From Sphingomonadales bacterium (GTDB lineage: Bacteria > Pseudomonadota > Alphaproteobacteria > Sphingomonadales > Sphingomonadaceae): DNA of 51,610 nucleotides. Shown here piece by piece: positions 45,844 through 51,610 of the stretch. Location of the stretch: positions 1 through 51,610 of the forward strand of contig JAIXUQ010000118.1 in NCBI GenBank assembly GCA_027483465.1. The letters are read 5' to 3'. Below the pieces are notes generated by a model. The model did not search any database, had not been told where the DNA came from, and saw only the letters and a list, made by a program, of their open reading frames with translations. The number at the start of each line of letters is the position of its first letter. Within the stretch, counting starts at the first letter, position 1. A program made the translations under genes and the position numbers.

Positions 45844-47367
45844 GTGAGCAACATCAACACGCTTTTCGATCTGGCCATCATCGGCGGCGGCATCAATGGC
45901 GCCGGCATCGCCCGCGATGCCAGCGGGCGCGGCCTGTCGGTGGCCCTCCTCGATTCCGGCGATGTGGGCGGCGCCACCTCCTCGGCCTCCACCAAGCTGA
46001 TCCATGGCGGCCTGCGCTATCTGGAATATTATGCCTTCGGCCTGGTCAGAAAGGCGCTGGCCGAGCGCGAGGTGCTGCTGGATATCGCGCCGCACATCAC
46101 CTGGCCGCAGCCGTTCGTGCTGCCGCATGCGCCGGGGATGCGGCCGGAATGGCTGCTGCGGCTGGGCACCTTCCTTTACGATCATCTCGCCCGCCGCCAG
46201 GTGGTGCCCGGTTCGGCCCGGATCGATCTGCGCGCCGAACGCGCCGGCCGCGCGCTGGCCAGCGATTACCGCAGCGCCATGCGATATTGGGATGGCTGGG
46301 TGGATGATGCCCGGCTGGTGGTGGAAAATCTGAAGGATGCCCATGCGCGCGGGGCGCTGGTGCTGCCGCGCACGCCGGTGCTGCGCGCCGCGCGGGTGAA
46401 TGATGGGTGGGAACTGGCGTTGGCCGATGGCCGCAGCCTGCGCGCCCGCCGCCTGATCAACGCCGCCGGCCCCTGGGCGGAGGATGTGGCGCGCCGGGTG
46501 ATGGGCCTGAACGATGCGCCGCCGCTCAGGCTGGTGCAGGGCAGCCACATCGTCACCCGCCGGGTGCATCTGGGCCGCGATGCCTTCATGCTGCAACAGC
46601 CCGATGGCCGCATCATCTTCATCATCCCCTATGAACGGGATTATTCGCTGATCGGCACCACCGAAGCCGATGTGCAGCGGCCCGAGGATGCGACCGTGAG
46701 CGATGCCGAGGTGAGCTATCTGCTGGCCGCGGCCAACCGCTATCTGGCCCGCCCCCTCACACCCGATGATGTGGTGCACCGTTTTGTCGGCGTGCGCCCG
46801 CTGATCCTCGAAACCGGAAAGGGTGATAAGGAGACCACCCGCGATTACCGGCTGGTGGAGCATGATGGCCTGAACGCCATGACCGTGGTGGGCGGCAAGA
46901 TCACCACCTATCGCGTGCTGGCCGAGGATGTGATGGCCCGCATCGCGCCCGGTACCCGCAGCTGGACCGGCAGCGCCCCCCTGCCCGGCGGCGCCATCCC
47001 GCGCGGGCGCGGCGAGCATGGCCAGGCCGCCTTCCGCCGCTGGCTGGAGGATTTGCAGCGCCGCGAGGCCGATTATGATCCAAAGCTGATCAAGCGGCTG
47101 GCGATGACGATCGGCCAGCCCGCCGAACAATTGCTCGCCACCGGCCTGGGGCGCAATCTGGGCGGCGTGTTCGAAGCCGAGCTGGATTATTTCCGCGCCC
47201 ACGAATGGGCCACATGCAGCGCCGATGTGCTGTGGCGGCGCACCAAGCTGGGCCTGCATCTGGATGCCACCGCGCAAGGCCAGGTGGCGCGCTGGTTCGG
47301 CGAGGAGCCGGCCCCGGCGGCCGAGATTCCGGCCGGCCACCGCTTTGCCCGGCCGGGGATCGCCTGA
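45844..47367 (+). CDS. glpD: glycerol-3-phosphate dehydrogenase (aerobic, quinone-linked)
   Basis: FAD enzyme of 507 residues at the inner membrane, oxidising glycerol 3-phosphate to dihydroxyacetone phosphate. It has IIGGGINGAGIARDASGRG, the FAD loop, TSSASTKLIHGGLRYLE with active-site segment, and IFIIPYERDYSLIGTTE. The C-terminal LYDHLARRQ-like and DYDPKLIKRLAMTIGQ regions match GlpD. The start is GTG 45844, with AGGGAAGG upstream. It and glpK form the glycerol-use module. Confidence 0.96.
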   Translation: MSNINTLFDLAIIGGGINGAGIARDASGRGLSVALLDSGDVGGATSSASTKLIHGGLRYLEYYAFGLVRKALAEREVLLDIAPHITWPQPFVLPHAPGMRPEWLLRLGTFLYDHLARRQVVPGSARIDLRAERAGRALASDYRSAMRYWDGWVDDARLVVENLKDAHARGALVLPRTPVLRAARVNDGWELALADGRSLRARRLINAAGPWAEDVARRVMGLNDAPPLRLVQGSHIVTRRVHLGRDAFMLQQPDGRIIFIIPYERDYSLIGTTEADVQRPEDATVSDAEVSYLLAAANRYLARPLTPDDVVHRFVGVRPLILETGKGDKETTRDYRLVEHDGLNAMTVVGGKITTYRVLAEDVMARIAPGTRSWTGSAPLPGGAIPRGRGEHGQAAFRRWLEDLQRREADYDPKLIKRLAMTIGQPAEQLLATGLGRNLGGVFEAELDYFRAHEWATCSADVLWRRTKLGLHLDATAQGQVARWFGEEPAPAAEIPAGHRFARPGIA

Positions 47368-47378
47368 GGGAGACACGC

Positions 47379-47747
47379 ATGCCATTGGCCAGCCTGTTGA
47401 TCGCCGCAGCCGCACCGCTGACCGGACTGTGGGTGGTGGGCGAGGCCGCCGATTGCAGCAGGCCGGGCGCCAATGCCTGGGTGCTGATGGCCGATGGCCT
47501 CTATGCCGAAACCAGCCTGCCCCGGGGCCCGATCACCGCGGTGGGCCGCTGGCGCGATGGCGGCGACCGGCTGATCTACACCCATGCCCATATTCCCTTC
47601 ACCGCCCCGGCGCCGGAACGGGCGATGGTGATGAACGAGCGGACCGAGCAGCGGCTGGCAATGACGGCGCCTTCGGGCCGCAAGCGCGTGTTCAGCCGCT
47701 GCCCGGCCGGCAGCCTCAGCGCGCCGCCGGGGCAGCCACAGCACTGA
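47379..47747 (+). CDS. secreted protein of unknown function
   Basis: A 122-residue protein with a signal peptide MPLASLLIAAAAPLTGLWVV and two cysteines in the mature part, in AADCSRPGAN and FSRCPAGS, that could form a disulfide. The middle (PITAVGRWRDGGDRLIYTHAH) looks like an all-beta lipocalin-like repeat. I recognise no family. ATG 47379 has GGGAGA upstream. It follows glpD by 11 bases. Its last 32 bases overlap the convergent DUF2189 gene. Confidence 0.7.
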   Translation: MPLASLLIAAAAPLTGLWVVGEAADCSRPGANAWVLMADGLYAETSLPRGPITAVGRWRDGGDRLIYTHAHIPFTAPAPERAMVMNERTEQRLAMTAPSGRKRVFSRCPAGSLSAPPGQPQH

Positions 47748-48528
47748 CCGCCCGGCGGTACAGATGCCAGGTGGCGTGGCCCAGCACCGGCAGCACCACC
47801 AGCAGGCCGAGGAACAGCGGCAGCATCGCGGCAAACAGGCCGGCAGCGATCACAAGCGCCCAGGCCAGCATCACCGGCGCATTGGCCTTCACCACGCAGA
47901 AGCTGGTGATCATGGCGCTGAGGAAATCCACATCACGGTCAACCAGCATTGGCAGGCTGATCACCGTGGCGGCATAGAAGACCAGCGCAATCAGGCTGCC
48001 AACGCCGCCGCCCACCAGCAGCATCACCGCCCCGGCCGGGGTGAGCAGAAAGGCCAGTGATTCGGACTTGGCACCGGATTCGGCCAGCGCCACGGCAAAA
48101 ATGCCATGGGCGATCATCAGCCAGAACCCAAAGGCCACAAACAGCACCACGCCCATGGCCAGCAATTGCTGATCGCCATGGCCCTTGAGCGCGGCCAGCA
48201 CCGGCGGCCAGCGCAGCGGCAGGCCCTGTTCCCGCCGGCGGCTGACCTCATAGAGGCCAACCGCGCAAAAGGGCGCCAGCAACGGAAAGCCGGCCGCTGC
48301 CGGGATCAGCGAAAACAGGTCACCGCGCCCAGCCATCACCCAGGTGAGCGCCAGCCCAACCAGCACATAGACAGCGGCAAAGCCCAGCCCGAAGTGCGGA
48401 TGCGCCCGGTAATCACGCCAGCCAGCCGCCAGCGCCGCCCGCAAATCGGCAAGGCTCAGATCATGCGCGACCTGGCGGGCCAGCGCCTGCGTGGTGCCAC
48501 TGCTGTGGCGTGGTGCGGCAAGTGCCAT
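47716..48528 (-). CDS. DUF2189 integral membrane protein
   Basis: A 270-residue protein with six predicted helices. It carries LADLRAALAAGWRDYRAHPHFGLGFAAVYV (the DUF2189 opening), AAGFPLLAPFCAVGLYEVSRRREQG and SLPMLVDRDVDFLSAMITSF, all landmarks of this family, whose function is unknown. ATG 48528 has GGGGGA at six bases; an upstream start at 48606 lacks this. The 3' end overlaps the convergent secreted-protein gene by 32 bases. Confidence 0.85.
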   Translation of the reverse strand: MALAAPRHSSGTTQALARQVAHDLSLADLRAALAAGWRDYRAHPHFGLGFAAVYVLVGLALTWVMAGRGDLFSLIPAAAGFPLLAPFCAVGLYEVSRRREQGLPLRWPPVLAALKGHGDQQLLAMGVVLFVAFGFWLMIAHGIFAVALAESGAKSESLAFLLTPAGAVMLLVGGGVGSLIALVFYAATVISLPMLVDRDVDFLSAMITSFCVVKANAPVMLAWALVIAAGLFAAMLPLFLGLLVVLPVLGHATWHLYRRAVSAVAAPAAR

Positions 48529-48613
48529 GGCCAATCCCCCCGGATGGCGGCGCCGGCGCGGCGTCTCGTTGGCGGGAATGCTGGCCCAATTGCCTGCCCG
48601 GTGCAAGCGCCGA

Positions 48614-49600
48614 TCAGAGCGCTCCGGCCTGGGCCAGGCAATCCATCAGCACCGGCGCATCGATGTTTCCGCCCGACAGCGTGGCGATCACCGTCTTGCC
48701 GGCCACGTCCACCCGGCCGGCGAGCAGCGCCGCCAGCGTGACGGCGCCGCCCGGCTCCACCACCAGCTTCAGCTCGCGGAAGGCAAAGGCGACGGCGCGG
48801 GCCACCTCGGCCTCGCTCACCGCCACACCGGTGGCGCCATGGTGGCGCAGCGTGGCGAAGGTGATTTCGGCCATGCGCAGGGTTTGCAGCGCATCGCAGC
48901 GGGTGGGGCCGGGGTTTTCCACCGGCAAGATCTGCCCGGCCGCCAGGCTGCGGCAGACATCGTCATAGCCTGCGGGCTCGACGATGATGGTGGGCAGGCG
49001 GCTGCCGGCGGCGAATCCGCCGGCCAGCCCGCCGCCGCCACAGCAGACCAGCGCCAGATCGGCCGTCTCGCCCATCGCCGCCAGATCGGCCACCGCCTCA
49101 AGGCCGGCCGTCCCCTGCCCGGCGATGATCAGCGGATCGGCAAAGGGCGGCACGATCAGCGCGCCGCGGGCTTCGGCCAGGCCGGCGGCGATCGTCTCGC
49201 GGCTTTCGGTCAACCGGTCATAGAACACCACCTCGGCGCCATCGGCGCGGGTGCGCTCCACCTTCAGTTTTGGCGCATCGCTGGGCATCACGATGGTGGC
49301 CGGCATCCCCAGCAGCCGGGCGGCGCGCGCCACGCCCTGGGCATGGTTGCCGGACGAATAGGCCACCACGCCGCCACCGCGGCCATCGGCGGGAATCGCC
49401 AGCAACCGGTTCATGGCGCCGCGGAACTTGAAGCTGCCGGTGTGCTGCAGATTCTCCGGCTTCAGCCAGACCCGCCCGCCGCACAGCGCATCCAGCGCCG
49501 GGCAATTGAGCAGCGGTGTGCGCACCGGCCAGGTGCCCAGCCGGGCTGCGGCAATCACGACATCATCATGCACAACCGGCGAAACGCTGGGAGAAGTCAT
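48614..49600 (-). CDS. threonine/serine dehydratase-like PLP enzyme
   Basis: Fold-type II PLP enzyme of 328 residues. The PLP lysine is in HTGSFKFRGAMN, the substrate loop in YSSGNHAQGVARAARLLG, and the phosphate-binding glycine loop is CCGGGGLAGGFA. Sequence style matches the biodegradative/threo-3-hydroxyaspartate-like threonine dehydratases that lack a regulatory ACT domain, so it would deaminate threonine or serine to a 2-oxoacid. Single gene, diverging from the ornithine decarboxylase leader. Confidence 0.9.
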   Translation of the reverse strand: MTSPSVSPVVHDDVVIAAARLGTWPVRTPLLNCPALDALCGGRVWLKPENLQHTGSFKFRGAMNRLLAIPADGRGGGVVAYSSGNHAQGVARAARLLGMPATIVMPSDAPKLKVERTRADGAEVVFYDRLTESRETIAAGLAEARGALIVPPFADPLIIAGQGTAGLEAVADLAAMGETADLALVCCGGGGLAGGFAAGSRLPTIIVEPAGYDDVCRSLAAGQILPVENPGPTRCDALQTLRMAEITFATLRHHGATGVAVSEAEVARAVAFAFRELKLVVEPGGAVTLAALLAGRVDVAGKTVIATLSGGNIDAPVLMDCLAQAGAL

Positions 49601-49625
49601 TGAAAAACAGCCCTTTCACAAAAAC

Positions 49626-49639
49626 GTCACAACTGTGAC
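49626..49639. promoter_or_regulatory. operator-like dyad upstream of ornithine decarboxylase
   Basis: GTCACA-AC-TGTGAC (49626-49639) is a 6+2+6 perfect inverted repeat in an AT-enriched gap between the divergent dehydratase and decarboxylase genes, about 60 bases upstream of the predicted -35 box. It could bind a dimeric regulator; none is encoded here. Confidence 0.3.
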
Positions 49640-49693
49640 AAGCCCTTGAAAGCCCAACGCAAAACCGGCTTTTCGATTGTAACAAAAAACCGC

Positions 49694-49722
49694 TTTACAC
49701 AAAGGTCATGCTCTCATAACAA
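49694..49722 (+). promoter_or_regulatory. predicted promoter of the ornithine decarboxylase leader
   Basis: TTTACA (49694-49699) and TAACAA (49717-49722) are separated by exactly 17 bases. Transcription would begin near 49729, giving a leader of about 133 bases before the TTG start, which contains all of the predicted leader structure. Confidence 0.4.
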
Positions 49723-49728
49723 GCGCGC

Positions 49729-49861
49729 CGCTGCCCCATGGGACTTCCACCGCAAGGCAGCTTTGGTGTCAATGCCGGCGACCGGCCGGGCGGAGCTTTC
49801 GGGTTCCATCCGTTCAAGCGCGCAGCTGCGACATGCTTTGCCCACCCGGAGGTCCCTTGAG
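49729..49861 (+). ncRNA. structured leader of ornithine decarboxylase (speF-leader-like position)
   Basis: GGGACTTCC (49740-49748) can pair over nine positions, one G-U, with GGAGGTCCC (49848-49856), which contains the Shine-Dalgarno. That would close a multi-branched leader holding hairpins GCCGG-CGA-CCGGC (49774-49786), GGCA/TGCC (49756-49759 with 49773-49776, an alternative), and GGAGC/GTTCC (about 49792-49807). An alphaproteobacterial motif called speF is known upstream of ornithine decarboxylase genes; this sits in the same place, but I cannot confirm it matches without a covariance model. Confidence 0.45.
49738..49860 (+). CDS. possible 40-residue leader peptide upstream of ornithine decarboxylase
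   Basis: ATG 49738 opens a frame of 40 codons ending at TGA 49858-49860, one base before the TTG of the decarboxylase, so ribosomes finishing it could restart there. The peptide begins MGLPPQGSFGVNAGDRPGG and continues AFGFHPFKRAAATCFAHPEVP in two parts. It overlaps both the anti-Shine-Dalgarno and the Shine-Dalgarno. No good ribosome-binding site precedes its ATG, which weakens the case. Confidence 0.25.
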   Translation: MGLPPQGSFGVNAGDRPGGAFGFHPFKRAAATCFAHPEVP

Positions 49862-51064
49862 TTGCTCAAGCATCCTGAAGCGCTGGGGGTAGCGCTGTCC
49901 CTGCGTCCGACGCAGCCAGTCACCCTTGTCCGCCCGCACGCCGCCCGCCGCGCGGCCCGGTTTTTCCTGTCGGAATTTCCGGGCCGGCCGATGTATGCCG
50001 TGAAGGCCAATCCCTCGCCCGATCTGATCCGCACCCTGTGGGATTCGGGGCTGACGCATTATGACGTCGCCTCGATCGCCGAAGTGCGCCTGGTGCGCGA
50101 CATCGCGCCCAATGCCACCTTGTGCTTCATGCACCCGGTGAAGGCGCCCGAAGCGATTGCGGAGGCCTATCACGTGCACGGTGTGCGCGTGTTCAGCCTG
50201 GATTCGATCGAGGAACTGGAAAAGATCGTCGCCGCCACCGCCCGCGATGGCGTGCCGGCCAGCGATCTCACCCTGTGCGTGCGGCTGCGGGTGTCGTCCT
50301 CCCATTCCAAGCTCAGCCTCGCCTCCAAGTTCGGCGTGCCGGCCGATGCTGCGGCGCCGGTGCTGATGGCTGCCCGCCAGGTCGCCGATGCGCTGGGCAT
50401 CTGCTTCCATGTCGGCAGCCAGGCGATGAGCGCCCAGGCCTATGCCGATGCCATGGCGCAGGTGCGCGCCGCCATCGTGGCGGCCGGCGTCACCGTTGAC
50501 ATCATCGATGTCGGCGGCGGCTTCCCGTCTGTCTATCCGGGCATGGAACCGGGCCGGCTGGAGGCCTATTTCGAGGTGATCCACCGCGCCTTCGAAGCGC
50601 TGCCGATCTCCTATTCCGCCGAGCTGTGGTGCGAGCCCGGCCGCGCGCTTTGCGCCGAATATGCGTCGGTGCTGGTGCGGGTGGAGGCGCGCAAGGGCGA
50701 TGTGCTGTACATCAACGACGGCGCCTATGGCGCGCTGTTCGATGCCGCGCACATTGATTGGCGCTTCCCGGTGAAGCTGGTGCGCGACGAGCCCTCGCGC
50801 GCCAAGCCGATGGAATACAGCTTCTGGGGCCCGACCTGCGATGACATGGACTATATGCGCGGGCCTTTCGTGCTGCCGTCCGACATCGCCGCGGGTGACT
50901 ATATCGAGATCGGCATGCTGGGCGCCTATGGTTCGGCCATGCGCACGGGCTTCAACGGCTTCACCGCCGGCGAAACCGTGATGGTGGCCGATGAACCGAT
51001 GGCCACGCTGTACAGCGTCACGGAAGAGTCGCCGGAACGCGTTATCCACATCGCCAAGCATTGA
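49862..51064 (+). CDS. ornithine decarboxylase (fold type III PLP)
   Basis: Decarboxylates ornithine to putrescine. Alanine-racemase-fold enzyme of 400 residues: PLP Lys48 in MYAVKANPSP, LCVRLRVSSSHSKLSLASKFG, FHVGSQ, DIIDVGGGFPSVYPG, ELWCEPGRAL and catalytic FWGPTCDDMD. TTG 49862 (LLKHPEALG) has GGAGGT eight bases upstream and aligns with the expected N-terminus; an in-frame start at 49646 or ATG 49772 would extend through the leader. Followed by a DHS-like gene, which suggests homospermidine or a related polyamine as product. Confidence 0.93.
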   Translation: MLKHPEALGVALSLRPTQPVTLVRPHAARRAARFFLSEFPGRPMYAVKANPSPDLIRTLWDSGLTHYDVASIAEVRLVRDIAPNATLCFMHPVKAPEAIAEAYHVHGVRVFSLDSIEELEKIVAATARDGVPASDLTLCVRLRVSSSHSKLSLASKFGVPADAAAPVLMAARQVADALGICFHVGSQAMSAQAYADAMAQVRAAIVAAGVTVDIIDVGGGFPSVYPGMEPGRLEAYFEVIHRAFEALPISYSAELWCEPGRALCAEYASVLVRVEARKGDVLYINDGAYGALFDAAHIDWRFPVKLVRDEPSRAKPMEYSFWGPTCDDMDYMRGPFVLPSDIAAGDYIEIGMLGAYGSAMRTGFNGFTAGETVMVADEPMATLYSVTEESPERVIHIAKH

Positions 51065-51069
51065 GCTTC

Positions 51070-51091
51070 GGCCCCCGCCCCGGCGGGGGCC
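51070..51091 (+). terminator. GC-rich hairpin after ornithine decarboxylase
   Basis: A 9-bp stem with tetraloop (GGCCCCCGC / GCGGGGGCC), five bases after the TGA, followed only by ATTT. It may terminate partially. A second hairpin (GGCTTTCCG-TGAT-CGGAAGGCC, 51129-51150) lies between it and the next gene. Confidence 0.5.
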
Positions 51092-51128
51092 ATTTCCCGC
51101 TCGGCGCCGGACTCCCCCGGCCGCGGGC

Positions 51129-51150
51129 GGCTTTCCGTGATCGGAAGGCC
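51129..51150 (+). other. 9-bp hairpin upstream of the deoxyhypusine-synthase-like gene
   Basis: GGCTTTCCG (51129-51137) pairs with CGGAAGGCC (51142-51150) around TGAT, with one G-U. It ends 29 bases before ATG 51180. It could belong to the leader of the next gene or to a tandem terminator. Confidence 0.3.
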
Positions 51151-51179
51151 GGGCCACTGATCGTTACCGGGAGCAATTG

Positions 51180-51610
51180 ATGAGCACCGAATCCCTGAAC
51201 GCCGTTGTCACCGAACTCAGCCCGGCCGAGCGCCAGCGCAAGGCCGAGCTGCTCTCCACCCTGGTCGAGCATATCGACATCACCAGCTTTGATGCGCGCC
51301 CGATCATCGATGGCATGGCCAAGATGAGCTTCACCAGCCGCGATCTGGCGCGGGCCACCGGCATCTACAACCAGATGCTGCAAGACCCGGATTGCACCAT
51401 CTTCCTGGTGATCGCCGGCTCCACCTCGGCCGGCGGCTGCATGGACCTCTATGCCGAACTGGTGAAGAGCAACATGGTCGACGGCATTGTCGCCACCGGC
51501 GCCTCCATCGTCGACATGGATTTCTTCGAAGGCCTGGGCCACAAACATTATCAGGCCCTGGAAGTGCCGGATGACGACACGCTGCGCTCGCTGCTGATCG
51601 ATCGCATCTA
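51180..51610 (+). CDS. deoxyhypusine synthase-like protein (3' end cut by window edge)
   Basis: The first 143 codons of a DHS-family protein. NAD-binding segments AGSTSAGGCMDLYAELV and VATGASIVDMDFFEGLGHKH are unmistakable. Bacteria lack eIF5A, the normal DHS target, and DHS relatives here are thought to act on small amines, for example as homospermidine synthases using putrescine. Its place directly after ornithine decarboxylase supports that reading. GGGAG precedes ATG 51180. The catalytic lysine lies beyond the window. Confidence 0.9.
   Translation, partial: MSTESLNAVVTELSPAERQRKAELLSTLVEHIDITSFDARPIIDGMAKMSFTSRDLARATGIYNQMLQDPDCTIFLVIAGSTSAGGCMDLYAELVKSNMVDGIVATGASIVDMDFFEGLGHKHYQALEVPDDDTLRSLLIDRI

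Overview
The window is high-GC DNA with dense, often overlapping genes and looks chromosomal. Several genes point to an alphaproteobacterium of the order Sphingomonadales: a GcrA-type cell-cycle regulator, the sdhCDAB / zapE / mdh TCA block, a class II DAHP synthase, a sphingomonad-style TonB-dependent receptor, and an ornithine decarboxylase next to a deoxyhypusine-synthase-like gene. I cannot name the genus. I saw no tRNA, rRNA, CRISPR array, insertion sequence or phage gene.

Layout. 1-8.1 kb, minus strand: sdhC-sdhD-sdhA-sdhB, an O-antigen ligase-like membrane protein, a hotdog thioesterase, zapE and mdh (cut by the left edge). 8.2-11.4 kb: a DUF1330 protein diverging from a coupled P450-cupin-S33 hydrolase operon. 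11.4-13.3 kb, minus: an acetyltransferase, an APH-like phosphotransferase and a DUF6285-like protein joined by stop/start overlaps. 13.4-22.8 kb, plus: TonB receptor, PnuC, NadR-type kinase, SDR, purA, a thermonuclease-DUF1294 fusion, glutathione reductase and DAHP synthase. 22.8-26 kb: a DUF1223 protein, an SDR plus enoyl-CoA hydratase pair, a small lipoprotein and a SnoaL-like protein. 26-31.4 kb, minus: an RND pump with its adaptor, and an ABC-2 permease. 31.4-41.9 kb: gcrA, a Baeyer-Villiger monooxygenase plus serine hydrolase, three SDRs, a GST, a vWA (CoxE-like) protein, and a PAS-GGDEF-EAL protein coupled to a BLUF photoreceptor. 41.9-47.7 kb: PQQ alcohol dehydrogenase, a small membrane protein and glpK, divergent from glpD. 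47.7-51.6 kb: a DUF2189 membrane protein, a threonine dehydratase-like enzyme, ornithine decarboxylase and a deoxyhypusine-synthase-like gene cut by the right edge.

Likely joint functions: TCA/respiration (sdh, mdh); NAD-precursor salvage (TonB receptor-pnuC-nadR kinase); glycerol or alcohol use (glpK, glpD, PQQ dehydrogenase); degradation of hydrophobic ketones or acids (P450, BVMO plus esterase, SDRs, enoyl-CoA hydratase); polyamine synthesis (ODC plus DHS-like); and blue-light control of cyclic-di-GMP (BLUF plus GGDEF/EAL).

The most unusual signals are not ordinary genes. One is a 185-bp element at 35083-35267 whose 27-base arms pair end to end, with every sequence mismatch a G-U wobble, and which encloses a micro-ORF with a perfect Shine-Dalgarno. 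Another is a structured leader before ornithine decarboxylase (49729-49861), in which an upstream segment can pair with the Shine-Dalgarno and a 40-codon uORF stops one base before the TTG start. A third is a perfect 10-bp dyad abutting the ribosome-binding site of the BVMO gene (32089-32112).
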